Source: Euryarchaeota archaeon UBA36 (GTDB lineage Archaea; Thermoplasmatota; Poseidoniia; Poseidoniales; Thalassarchaeaceae). From it: a DNA stretch of 13,782 nucleotides. The position numbers and the translations under genes were made by a program. The stretch's first letter is position 1, and each line of letters starts with the position of its first letter. The notes under the pieces are model-generated. The model was not told the DNA's origin and made no database searches. It saw only the letters and a list, made by a program, of their open reading frames with translations. Where the stretch lies: contig DAJW01000077.1 in the NCBI GenBank assembly GCA_002496485.1, positions 1 to 13,782 on the forward strand, written 5' to 3'. Of this stretch, positions 1-7,069 are shown piece after piece.

Positions 1-1092
1 CTCCTAACAGCATCTTCTAGAGAACGAAAAATAGCATTTCCAGGGTGGTTAATTATTATTGGATTAATCTCTTTCCCGGTTTCTACTCTTACAGTAGTAA
101 TTACTGGAAATATTACTAGCGGCACTGGTCAGTGGGCATTAGTAAGATTAATTGGAGCATCCTTTTTCTTACAACTTTCAGGCGTAGGACTTTACGCAGC
201 GTCTTTTGGTTCTGGTAATCCACTTTGGTCAAGATCACTCACAGCAATCACACTAGCTGGTTCCATTTTCACTCTTAATCCAATCGGCTTTACATCAGGC
301 GAACTTTCAGCTATGTTCTTGGGCCTAGATCCATCCTTACTGGAACCTTCAAGAAATGACTTGATCGGAGGATCATTCATAATGGCTCTTTTTGCAGTTC
401 CATTAATTGCTTTAGCTTCTAATCTTATCATTACTATTAGAGGAGATGATTCATTCATAGAGAATTCCGATAATCCCGGAATTGCGGAAATTAATTTCGG
501 AGCAATCATGCTAATTCCAGTTGGAATCTCTTTTCTATTTATACAAACAGACTTTTTGTCCGGAAATAATGAATTGATGGAAATATCTTCGTCCATGCAT
601 CTTTTAGCAATATGGACTGTTTTAGTACCAATTTCATTAGGCGCTACCCTATGCATTTTTCCAGCTGTTTCGGGGAGAAATGTTCTTTCTGCCAATCGCT
701 CTAGACGCGCATTTTGGATGATGTCCGGTGGAGCATTTACAGGCATAATTTTCACAATAATGGGCGATTTTTCCAATATATCCCTACTCGAGTCAAACCC
801 AGAAGCTGTAATTACTGAAACACCCAATGCACTTAGATCATTAGGTTCTGTAATTTTTTACTTTGTTGTGCTGGGATCAATCTTCCAGTGCCTAAATATG
901 ATTAGAGGATTTTACAGAGGATCCAAAATTATCAATGAAAATTCACAATCCTCTACATCGATTTCAATGAAATCTTATAATTTAACAAAAACTACTACAG
1001 TAAGAAAGCTATTTTCAAAAGGCGCAACAATGGAAACTGAAATAGTTCCAGTTTCAGAATCCGAGAAACAAGGTAAACCAACAGAACTGTAA
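1..1092 (+). CDS. Polytopic membrane protein, heme-copper oxidase subunit I-like (5'-truncated)
   Basis: The frame is open from the first base, so the start lies outside the window; 363 residues are visible. I count about eight hydrophobic segments: near residues 16-36, 44-66, 80-98, 119-145, 160-182, 200-222, 232-252 and 277-300, followed by a polar tail of about 60 residues. The last three resemble helices X-XII of cytochrome oxidase subunit I: a helix with His200 ending in FPAVSGR, a helix starting RRAFWMMSGG, and a helix with LRSLGSVIFYFVVLG. The canonical H-x-H heme ligand pair of helix X is not seen; only one histidine (codon 598-600) is present, so catalytic function is doubtful. The stop overlaps by one base the upstream candidate ATG of the next gene (TAATG), suggesting co-transcription. 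The family assignment is by impression, not search; it could be an unrelated membrane protein. Confidence 0.5.
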   Translation, partial: LLTASSRERKIAFPGWLIIIGLISFPVSTLTVVITGNITSGTGQWALVRLIGASFFLQLSGVGLYAASFGSGNPLWSRSLTAITLAGSIFTLNPIGFTSGELSAMFLGLDPSLLEPSRNDLIGGSFIMALFAVPLIALASNLIITIRGDDSFIENSDNPGIAEINFGAIMLIPVGISFLFIQTDFLSGNNELMEISSSMHLLAIWTVLVPISLGATLCIFPAVSGRNVLSANRSRRAFWMMSGGAFTGIIFTIMGDFSNISLLESNPEAVITETPNALRSLGSVIFYFVVLGSIFQCLNMIRGFYRGSKIINENSQSSTSISMKSYNLTKTTTVRKLFSKGATMETEIVPVSESEKQGKPTEL

Positions 1093-1130
1093 TGGCACAC
1101 CTCATCCTAGAGTATAATGGAGAGTATCCA

Positions 1131-2411
1131 ATGCGAATAGGACTTGTTGGAAAACCTAATGTTGGAAAATCTACTGCTTTTTCTGCCATGACTCAAACTC
1201 CCGTAGATATTGCTAACTATCCATTTACGACAATTGAACCCAACATTGGTATTGCTTGGTTACCTATTAACCAGAAATGTGCATGCCATGAATTATTAAA
1301 TAAAAAAAATAAAGAACAAAATCATAAATCAATTGAAAATACAAATGAAGGTAGCATATGTGCACCAAATACTGGAATGTGTAAGAATCATATGAGGATG
1401 ATACCAGTTACTCTAGTTGATGTTGCAGGCTTGGTCCCAGGTGCACATGAAGGAAGAGGAAGGGGAAATCAATTCCTTTCAGATTTGTCAAGGTGCGATG
1501 CACTAATACAGGTTGTAGACGTATCCGGATCTACAGATTTAGAAGGCAATCCAATCGGTTCTGGGGGGCCAAACCCAATCAAAGAAATTGAATTTCTTCT
1601 TTCTGAATTAGATTCTTGGATTTTGAGTATACTTGAAAATGGATGGGATAGGGTGATTCGAAAAGCTCAAGCAGAGGGAGATAGCGCAATAAAAAAACAC
1701 TTATCAGATAAACTGTCAGGAATTGGAGCTCGGGATTCCATTAGTACAGAGGCATTAAGTGAAATTCAGAGACGATTCCCTAACTTAAGTGACCCTCAAT
1801 CATGGGAATCAAATGATTTACTAAAATTATCTACTCTCCTGAGGGAGTTATTATTCCCAATTTCCTTTGCGGGCAACAAAGCTGAAAATATGTCTTTTGA
1901 CATTAACGAAATAAGATCCGAAGTCAACAAATTGGGCGGAAAAATTTTCTTTACCAGTGCAGAAGCAGAATTAGCAATCCAAAGAGCTGCATCTTCAGGT
2001 TTGATATCAATAATTCCGGGAAATTCAGATTTTATGATTACTAATTTAGGAGAAAGCAAACTGTCAAATAAACAACGAAAAGCACTAGGAAGAATTTCTA
2101 CGTCGCTTTCTTCTTTTGATGGCGGTGGTTTGATAGGACTACTTAGTGACATTGTATTCAACCAACTTAACTATATTGTTTCTTATCCAGTCAATGATGA
2201 CACTCATTGGGTTGATGCAGATGGGAACATACTACCCGATGCAGTCTTAGTTCCTGAAGATACAACAGCGAAACAATTGGCCTTTCTAGTCCATTCTGAT
2301 TTAGGTGAAAATTTTATTCGAGCAATTGATGCAAAAACCGGAATGACAATTGCAGCAGATTCTTTGATTGAGCATTGCTCAGTTATTAAAATACACTCTT
2401 CCAAGAAATAA
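1131..2411 (+). CDS. ychF: YchF-family TGS-domain ATPase/GTPase
   Basis: The 426-residue protein has the Obg/YchF layout. The P-loop GKPNVGKST is at residues 7-15, G3 is DVAGLVPGAHEGRGRGNQF at 97-115, and NKAE at 249-252 stands where ordinary GTPases have NKxD. A C-terminal TGS domain spans about 348-424. The loss of the G4 aspartate is typical of YchF, whose characterised members prefer ATP and associate with ribosomes. Cys50, Cys52, Cys77 and Cys84 form a cluster between G1 and G3 like that of archaeal homologues and could bind a metal. I chose the ATG at 1131 because family members begin M-x-IGLVGKPNVGKS and GGAGA lies eight bases upstream. An in-frame ATG at 1092 would add 13 residues and overlap the preceding stop. 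It is convergent with the rhodopsin gene. Confidence 0.9.
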   Translation: MRIGLVGKPNVGKSTAFSAMTQTPVDIANYPFTTIEPNIGIAWLPINQKCACHELLNKKNKEQNHKSIENTNEGSICAPNTGMCKNHMRMIPVTLVDVAGLVPGAHEGRGRGNQFLSDLSRCDALIQVVDVSGSTDLEGNPIGSGGPNPIKEIEFLLSELDSWILSILENGWDRVIRKAQAEGDSAIKKHLSDKLSGIGARDSISTEALSEIQRRFPNLSDPQSWESNDLLKLSTLLRELLFPISFAGNKAENMSFDINEIRSEVNKLGGKIFFTSAEAELAIQRAASSGLISIIPGNSDFMITNLGESKLSNKQRKALGRISTSLSSFDGGGLIGLLSDIVFNQLNYIVSYPVNDDTHWVDADGNILPDAVLVPEDTTAKQLAFLVHSDLGENFIRAIDAKTGMTIAADSLIEHCSVIKIHSSKK

Positions 2412-2419
2412 AAGTATCA

Positions 2420-2446
2420 AGGGATGGGAGACGAACTCCCACCCCT
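2420..2446. terminator. Hairpin between convergent genes, probable bidirectional terminator
   Basis: Eleven stem positions with a single A-C mismatch enclose the loop ACGAA: AGGGATGGGAG pairs with CTCCCACCCCT. It sits 9 bases after the YchF stop and 22 bases before the rhodopsin stop. On the minus strand the hairpin is followed by TTGATACTTTTA, giving some T-richness. Archaeal termination mostly relies on T-tracts, so the hairpin may instead protect 3' ends. Confidence 0.55.
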
Positions 2447-2468
2447 CTTACGTAATCAGACTCTAGAT

Positions 2469-3293
2469 TTATTCTGAATCCATTGTTGCTGCATACCAAA
2501 CCATTAGTCCGAATGCAACCTTATTGACTGAGTCAGCCAAGTTGTATAGGATGTTGAGTGCATCAACATCAGGATCATCTCCAGTTCCCAAGAAATATCC
2601 TATTGGGTATATTGCCCAACCAGCTGTCAGAATTATAGCCATAGCCTTGAAAGCAAATTGAGTACCCTCACTAGTAGTATCTGCAGCACTCTTTGCATCT
2701 CCTGCCCATATTTCATAGATAATGTAGAACCAAGCTAAAAGTCCAATTCCAAACATAATCATTTCGTCAGCTTCTCCCGCTTCTCCTAAGAATCCAGCTA
2801 TCAGCATAACTAGTGAAGCACCAAATAATCTGAAGAATAGTGCAGTAGTTACAGCACCTACAGCAGCTAGAACCAAGTAAAACTCAGCTACTTGCAATGG
2901 TACGGTGATCAACCAATCTACGTATCTCAATACAAGTGGACTGTCTCCAGTTCCAGTTCCTGTTGCGTCTAAGGTGGCACCATAGGTGTATGCCCAAGCT
3001 TCCCTCATGTATGTGTAATGGTACCATGCGACACCAGTCACTAACGCAGCTACAGTCATTGATGTTCTCCATTTTGGAGCTACACTCTGTCTTTCAAGTA
3101 TAAAGAAAATCGTAGCTGCGAACATCATTGCAGTTGCTATCCAGAAGGTCATTCCAACTGTATCGCCATCACGAAGTAATTCGTTTGCACTGGTTGCTCC
3201 AGACACACTCCCTACTCCGAACAGGACTGCCAGTAATGCTCCCATCACTACGGTTTTCTTTGGGGTTTTTCCATTTATAAATTTCATTCCCAT
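2469..3293 (-). CDS. Proteorhodopsin, light-driven proton pump, predicted blue-absorbing
   Basis: This is a seven-helix retinal protein. Numbered from the ATG at 3293 and aligned by eye to green proteorhodopsin: His92 (H75), Arg123 (R94), proton acceptor Asp126 (D97), Thr130 (T101), donor Glu137 (E108), Asp254 (D227) and the Schiff-base lysine Lys258 (K231). The DTE triad indicates outward proton pumping. The spectral tuning site (position 105) is Gln134, codon 2892-2894, which in characterised proteorhodopsins gives blue absorption. The N-terminus has lysines followed by a hydrophobic stretch and GATSA, like a signal peptide. Start choice is uncertain: ATGs at 3311, 3293 and 3287 are all in frame with no ribosome binding site. 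The 3293 start sits about 26 bases from a TATA-like box, which suits a leaderless transcript. No carotenoid or retinal synthesis gene is in the window. Confidence 0.95.
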   Translation of the reverse strand: MGMKFINGKTPKKTVVMGALLAVLFGVGSVSGATSANELLRDGDTVGMTFWIATAMMFAATIFFILERQSVAPKWRTSMTVAALVTGVAWYHYTYMREAWAYTYGATLDATGTGTGDSPLVLRYVDWLITVPLQVAEFYLVLAAVGAVTTALFFRLFGASLVMLIAGFLGEAGEADEMIMFGIGLLAWFYIIYEIWAGDAKSAADTTSEGTQFAFKAMAIILTAGWAIYPIGYFLGTGDDPDVDALNILYNLADSVNKVAFGLMVWYAATMDSE

Positions 3294-3314
3294 GTATTTG
3301 GGTAAGCACATTCA

Positions 3315-3355
3315 TATATTAAATGGTGCCAAATTTCTCCATTCTATTATATAAT
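3315..3355 (-). promoter_or_regulatory. TATA-like elements upstream of proteorhodopsin
   Basis: On the minus strand ATTTAATATA (3315-3324) lies about 26 bases from the ATG at 3293. A second element, ATATTATATAATAG (3342-3355), would place a transcript start about 12 bases before the ATG at 3311. Either could be the TBP site; the sequence does not decide between them. Confidence 0.4.
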
Positions 3356-3393
3356 ATGCATACATCTAGTGTAATTTCGAACACCGAATATCT

Positions 3394-4068
3394 TTATGCA
3401 CTGGTTTCACTAATTTCTAACTCATAAGTCACTAAGGTCCAAGTAATTTCAAATTCTTCGTCAGAATCTACAATATCTCCAATCACTGGCCCTGGTGGCG
3501 AACTAATCTGAGCAGTAATTATGGCAACCCAAGACCCTCTACCTAATCCTTGGTCAGACCACTTATCTCTGATTCTGCTTTCATCACCCTCTTCAGTATA
3601 TGAGTCCCCAGTATAATTTTGTGTAATATCCCATCTAAATGAAAATCCACTATCTCCACCAGAACATTCACCATCTCCATTTTTATCATCAAAATCACCA
3701 TTTACAGAACTTACATCACTATTTCCCTCAACACTATCTGTAAATCCGGGACCCGGATCATCATTATCGAAGCAAGTTACAGTAAGTTGAACATAACCTA
3801 TATTCTTACCTTCTTCAATATTAATATCAAATACAGTTTCATAACTCTCTTCATCATCTAAAACTACAGATTCAATCATCGTTGTCTCATTCTCTTCGAA
3901 ACTAATTGATAGCATTCCGGATAGTCCCACAGTCCTACCTTCAACTACATCCCCATTGATCAATGAGGGAATTGAAGCAAAATATACGGGAAACAACAAT
4001 AATAATGCAATAGTACCTACTAGGACTTTGACCTTTCTTGGAGTATCAACTAAGTCTTGAAAGTCCAT
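3394..4068 (-). CDS. Unrecognised membrane-anchored acidic extracytoplasmic protein
   Basis: I do not recognise this 224-residue protein. A cytoplasmic N-terminus with KVK near residues 12-14 precedes one hydrophobic helix (about 15-35) without a clear cleavage site, so it is probably a membrane anchor. The rest is strongly acidic and predicted extracytoplasmic. Residues 100-140 hold an Asp/Gly/Asn-rich segment (DNDDPGPGF, DFDDKNGDGECSGGDSG) that could bind Ca2+. Two cysteines, Cys99 and Cys135, could form a disulfide. The last 60 residues alternate hydrophobic and polar residues as in a beta sandwich. It lies 82 bases upstream of the rhodopsin start on the same strand, but the TATA-like elements between them suggest separate transcription. 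Confidence 0.75.
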   Translation of the reverse strand: MDFQDLVDTPRKVKVLVGTIALLLLFPVYFASIPSLINGDVVEGRTVGLSGMLSISFEENETTMIESVVLDDEESYETVFDINIEEGKNIGYVQLTVTCFDNDDPGPGFTDSVEGNSDVSSVNGDFDDKNGDGECSGGDSGFSFRWDITQNYTGDSYTEEGDESRIRDKWSDQGLGRGSWVAIITAQISSPPGPVIGDIVDSDEEFEITWTLVTYELEISETSA

Positions 4069-4099
4069 CTTATTAGTATTCTTACCAATCTTCTATATC

Positions 4100-4123
4100 A
4101 ATTACTCTACTAATAGAGTAGTT
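4100..4123. other. Inverted repeat upstream of the acidic membrane-protein gene
   Basis: TACTCTA (4103-4109), loop CTAA, TAGAGTA (4114-4120) form a perfect seven-base stem that extends to ten with one G-T pair. It lies between the stop of the 155-residue gene and the start of the acidic membrane-protein gene, next to a TATA-like stretch (TTGATATAG on the minus strand). On the plus strand it is followed by six T, but no plus-strand gene ends here. It could be an operator, or the 3' hairpin of the upstream minus-strand gene. Confidence 0.4.
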
Positions 4124-4139
4124 TTTTGCTAATTCATAA

Positions 4140-4607
4140 TTAATCTGATGATTTCCATTTATTCAAATCAATTCCTTCATTAGCAAATCTTTTTCTAGAA
4201 ATTCTAAATTCTGGAATAAGATAGCCTATTACAGATCTTTCAATAAAACTCCATTTCCACGGACATCTAGGTAGTCTAGATACCCATTCCTCTAGAAAGT
4301 CGTTCCAATCTAATCCATCAAATGAATCTGGAATAGAAAAGGAAACAAAAGAAATTCTTCCAGCTGACCCAGGTATAAAACTCCATGTTCTCAATATTAG
4401 ACCATCACTTTTTCCACCATTGACTTGTATTCCCAAGACTCTTGTACTTCTGGTAATTGGTACTATTATTGCCCATCTTTGTACAATTGTAGAATCATCA
4501 ATTCTCTCCATTGCCCATCCTTCAGATTCACCAATTTCTCTCATAGCACGAATGGCATCTGTAGGATTAATACTTACTGGAATTTCAATAGTTCTAGAAC
4601 TCACCAT
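4140..4607 (-). CDS. Unrecognised soluble 155-residue protein
   Basis: I do not recognise this protein. It has no signal peptide or membrane segment. It begins SSRTIEIPVSINPTDAIRAM, followed by a helix-prone segment and then short strands (RWAIIVPITRSTRVLGIQV, LRTWSFIPG, RISFVSFSIP), suggesting a compact alpha/beta fold. Tryptophan is frequent, with PWKW near residues 115-118, and the C-terminus is basic then acidic. It lies 58 bases downstream of the L12 stop on the same strand, so it could be read from the ribosomal operon, though an AATAATAAA stretch near 4644-4652 could be its own TATA box. Codon use resembles its neighbours, and the long frame on the strand of the operon supports it being real. 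Confidence 0.65.
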   Translation of the reverse strand: MVSSRTIEIPVSINPTDAIRAMREIGESEGWAMERIDDSTIVQRWAIIVPITRSTRVLGIQVNGGKSDGLILRTWSFIPGSAGRISFVSFSIPDSFDGLDWNDFLEEWVSRLPRCPWKWSFIERSVIGYLIPEFRISRKRFANEGIDLNKWKSSD

Positions 4608-4665
4608 AATAATCCCTTTAGGCCCTCGCCCATGGCGTTTCCGCGTTTATTATTCAATTGATGCT

Positions 4666-4980
4666 TCATCCAAAGAGAGAACCGAGGCCTTCGAACCCTC
4701 CAGCCTCTTCTTCAGCTTCTTCCTCTACAGCCTCTTCAGCAGGAGCAGCTTCAGCAGCAGCGCCTCCAGATGCAGCAGCAGGAGAAGCAGCAGCTACAGG
4801 AGCAGCCACTGCTGTGGACATAGCTTCATCAATGTCCACCGAACTTAGCGACGCAACAAGGGCCTTGACTCGACCCCCATCAACCTCTACTCCAGCTGCT
4901 GTCAATACTGAGTTGACAGCATCTTCGCTGATATCCTTCTCTGCAGAATGTAACAACATTGCAGCATATACATATTCCAT
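4666..4980 (-). CDS. rpl12: Ribosomal protein P1/L12 (archaeal stalk)
   Basis: The 104-residue protein is the archaeal acidic stalk protein that recruits translational GTPases to the large subunit. It opens MEYVYAAMLLHSAEKDISED, the helical dimerisation domain that binds L10. An Ala-rich hinge follows (about 55-85), then an acidic run and the conserved C-terminal tail GGFEGLGSLFG that contacts factors. The length is normal for the family. I start at the ATG at 4980: a GTG three codons earlier is part of the Shine-Dalgarno-like GGTG (4987-4990), six bases upstream. The gene follows L10 after 14 bases and is the last clear ribosomal gene of the cluster. Confidence 0.96.
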   Translation of the reverse strand: MEYVYAAMLLHSAEKDISEDAVNSVLTAAGVEVDGGRVKALVASLSSVDIDEAMSTAVAAPVAAASPAAASGGAAAEAAPAEEAVEEEAEEEAGGFEGLGSLFG

Positions 4981-4994
4981 TTTTTTCACCTTTT

Positions 4995-6014
4995 CTATCC
5001 GAAGAGATCGCCGAGTCCACCGAACCCACCGCTCTCTTCTTCCTCTGCTTCCTCTTCTTCAGGATCTTCCTCAGATCCTTGATTAGATTCCGTCTCTACA
5101 GAGGTTTGGACGGAAGCACTTTCCGATACTGCTCCTAATGAAGCAACAATTTCTTCATCTAGTGCTGAGGAATCTAATTGACTGGCTAATGCCAATGCAC
5201 GAGAACTAACTCGTGAAAGTAATAGGGAAGCAGTTTTATCATTGATTATTCCAGCTTCCATTGCTACAGATAATGACTCACCTGAAGCTTTTGAAATCAA
5301 GGTAGGTAGAGTGATTGGAGAAAACCAACTAATATTGCATGCTAAGTTGAAGGTAGCTGACACTCCCATGATAATATCCGAAGTTAAACCTTCTATATCC
5401 AAATCTAATTCAGAGGCATCGAAAACATGCCCGTCTTCGACTACACCAGTAAGTATCAATCCAATTTCTATAGGATTAATCCCAAGCTTAGCTAACATTA
5501 TCCCTAAATCAGCTGAAATTTCATCCCCTTTGTTGAACGTTGTTTCTCTTTGAATGGCTACCTTTCCCTTATCTATTTTAGCTGGGATTCCAACTGCGTT
5601 GAACTCACCTACTATAGGTCCAGGGCCAAATTCTGTTGGCCCAGCTGGAATAATTACGTCTTCAGGAAACTTCTCTCCAGCTTTAGCTGCCCTACCCTGG
5701 CGTGTTTTAGCTAATTCATTAAAAATCTCAAAGGCATTCATTCCATCGCTGTGAACAACACATGGTTGGTCTGCCCCTTCAAGTAATTTCTCAAGCTCTT
5801 CAGTAGGCTTTCCAGCTTCAGACCAAGCTAATCTGATAAGTGATTTTTTTGCCATTGTTATGGTCATCCTATCTCGAAGATCCGTTCTCATGCTAATCAT
5901 ATTACTGGCAGGAACCCCAGCTACATCAATAACTCCAAACGAACCATTTCTATTAAAAATCTCAGTAAGTTCAGAGACTCTATTCTTCTTCCAACCAGCA
6001 ATCTTTGGAATCAT
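4995..6014 (-). CDS. rpl10: Ribosomal protein L10 (P0, archaeal stalk base)
   Basis: The 339-residue archaeal P0-type L10 anchors L12 dimers on 23S rRNA next to L11. The N-terminal rRNA-binding domain starts with KIAGWKKNRVSELTEIF and includes DLRDRMTITMAKKSLIRLA. A middle domain inserted in archaeal and eukaryotic homologues follows (about 110-200, with PAGPTEFGPGPIVGEF). Next come helical L12-binding segments rich in Ala and Ser (about 235-300), then an acidic hinge and the tail GGFGGLGDLFG, nearly identical to that of L12. Its ATG overlaps the L1 stop (ATGA) and has GAGGTGG five bases upstream inside the L1 reading frame, indicating translational coupling. Confidence 0.97.
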   Translation of the reverse strand: MIPKIAGWKKNRVSELTEIFNRNGSFGVIDVAGVPASNMISMRTDLRDRMTITMAKKSLIRLAWSEAGKPTEELEKLLEGADQPCVVHSDGMNAFEIFNELAKTRQGRAAKAGEKFPEDVIIPAGPTEFGPGPIVGEFNAVGIPAKIDKGKVAIQRETTFNKGDEISADLGIMLAKLGINPIEIGLILTGVVEDGHVFDASELDLDIEGLTSDIIMGVSATFNLACNISWFSPITLPTLISKASGESLSVAMEAGIINDKTASLLLSRVSSRALALASQLDSSALDEEIVASLGAVSESASVQTSVETESNQGSEEDPEEEEAEEEESGGFGGLGDLFG

Positions 6015-6655
6015 TCTACCACCTCAACCTTTATCGATGGCCCCATTGATGTTTTTACATAGCAAGAACGAATATTCCCAGCACCTCTCTCTAATTTCCC
6101 AGTTACTCTATCCCAAACAGCAATAGCGTTTAATGCTAAATCTTCGATTCCTTGCTCTCTTGAACCAACTGCAGTATGAAAAGTAACTTTATCTCTAGAT
6201 CTTACAATTGCAGTATCTTTCAGTCCAGAAGCCATATTTCCAGGCTCAAGATTCGGTGGAACCGGTCGTGGCATTTTCCCCCTAGGCCCAAGAACTGCTC
6301 CAAGAAATCTTCCAACAGTACCCATATGCGGTATTTCTGATAGGAAGAAATCAAAACTCTTAGCCATTTTTCTAGCCTTTTGTCTATTACCACCCAGATC
6401 TTCGATTGTTGTTGGATCAATGACATCAATTCCAGCTTTTTTTGCTTTTGCTGCCATCTCTCCACCGGCAAACATCGCTATTTTTACTGGTTTACCTCTA
6501 CCTGAAGGAAGCCTGACTTCCTCTTGAATTCTATTCGTAGGCACTTTCAAATCAACATCTCTAATTGTAAATGCAATTTCTACAGACTCTACAAAACTTC
6601 TCTCGGGAGCTTGCTCAATAGCGCTTTGTATGGCAGATTGTAAATTTTCTTTCAT
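6011..6655 (-). CDS. rpl1: Ribosomal protein L1
   Basis: The 214-residue protein has normal length for archaeal L1, the mobile L1-stalk protein that handles E-site tRNA. Recognisable features are FTIRDVDLKVPTNRIQEEV near the N-terminus, the domain II stretch around residues 57-150 with IPHMGTVGRFLGAVLGPRGKMPRP (residues 108-131), and a C-terminal return to domain I ending in TSMGPSIKVEV. In other archaea L1 also represses its own mRNA; the structured leader here (6662-6696) fits such a role but does not prove it. The start is the ATG at 6655 with a strong GGAGGTGA six bases upstream. It overlaps L10 by four bases. Confidence 0.97.
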   Translation of the reverse strand: MKENLQSAIQSAIEQAPERSFVESVEIAFTIRDVDLKVPTNRIQEEVRLPSGRGKPVKIAMFAGGEMAAKAKKAGIDVIDPTTIEDLGGNRQKARKMAKSFDFFLSEIPHMGTVGRFLGAVLGPRGKMPRPVPPNLEPGNMASGLKDTAIVRSRDKVTFHTAVGSREQGIEDLALNAIAVWDRVTGKLERGAGNIRSCYVKTSMGPSIKVEVVE

Positions 6656-6661
6656 ATTTTT

Positions 6662-6696
6662 TCACCTCCGCGGTAAGCGAGGATAACCTCTCCCGC
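6662..6696 (-). promoter_or_regulatory. Structured L11-L1 leader with L1 ribosome binding site
   Basis: Read on the minus strand, GCGG (6696-6693) and CCGC (6673-6670) enclose an inner GAGG-TTAT-CCTC hairpin (6690-6679) with unequal internal loops. The L1 ribosome binding site GGAGGTGA (6669-6662) follows directly. CCTCGC (6682-6677) could instead pair with GCGGAGG, which contains the binding site, so the two folds exclude each other. The pairing is seen by eye; control by L1 protein is inferred from known archaeal L1 autoregulation. Confidence 0.45.
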
Positions 6697-6708
6697 AATT
6701 CGTGACTT

Positions 6709-6987
6709 CTAGCTAAAATGTTCTTGGAACTCCCCCTTACTCATAGCTTTCAGTGCAACTTTAGGCTCCATGCCTTCAATTTTAACTCTCATAGAAACAC
6801 AAGTACCCATGACTTCCCTACACCTAGCATACAATGTCTTTCCTGTCAATTTATCTTTTTTAGTCTCTGCAATACTTTTTACTTGATCAATAGTAAGACT
6901 TTCAGTGGCTTCTTCCCACGACCCATTACACTTCTTCTTTCCCAGTGTTTTCAATACTGTATGAGGTGTTTCATCTCGTGCTGACAT
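6709..6987 (-). CDS. rpl11: Ribosomal protein L11, C-terminal domain only
   Basis: The 92-residue product matches only the C-terminal, rRNA-binding domain of L11. SLTIDQVKSIAETKKDKL corresponds to the family's NLTMEQIxKIAKxK, and REVMGTCVSMRVKIEGMEPK to EVIGTCVSMGVxVEGxxPK. Archaeal L11 is usually about 160 residues. The N-terminal domain, with its glycine/proline-rich GGKATxGPPLGPALGPLG segment, is absent. Only 82 bases separate this ATG from the Spt5 stop, and the frame closes with TAG after 18 upstream codons. I start at the ATG at 6987, with GGTG nine bases upstream; a GTG at 6999 would add four residues. The position between Spt5 and L1 is the normal rpl11 site. It may be a real reduction or an assembly deletion. 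Confidence 0.85.
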   Translation of the reverse strand: MSARDETPHTVLKTLGKKKCNGSWEEATESLTIDQVKSIAETKKDKLTGKTLYARCREVMGTCVSMRVKIEGMEPKVALKAMSKGEFQEHFS

Positions 6988-7000
6988 ACCCTTCGCCACC
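6985..7000 (-). promoter_or_regulatory. Ribosome binding site deciding the L11 start
   Basis: GGTG (7000-6997) lies nine bases before the ATG at 6987. Equivalent GGTG sequences precede SecE, Spt5, L1, L10 and L12 by five to seven bases. The spacing here is slightly long, but the match supports translation of the short L11 as it stands. Confidence 0.5.
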
Positions 7001-7069
7001 TTCAGTGAAACCGGCCGACCTGCTTTCCCTATTTGAGAATAATGCTAAGATAAATTTCCGAAAATCTGG

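Noticed and set aside
192..827. A 211-residue open frame on the minus strand
   Set aside because: It is opposite the membrane-protein frame that is open from base 1, and its product has no recognisable domain or membrane pattern.
2469..3293. Carotenoid antenna site in the rhodopsin
   Set aside because: The helix E position I align with the fenestration glycine of xanthorhodopsin reads Phe, so nothing supports an antenna. The alignment is by eye.
4420..5086. Long open frames on the plus strand opposite L12 and the neighbouring gene
   Set aside because: They are antisense to well-supported genes; the Ser/Ala-rich products mirror the GC-rich Ala/Glu codons of L12 and show no motif or start signal.
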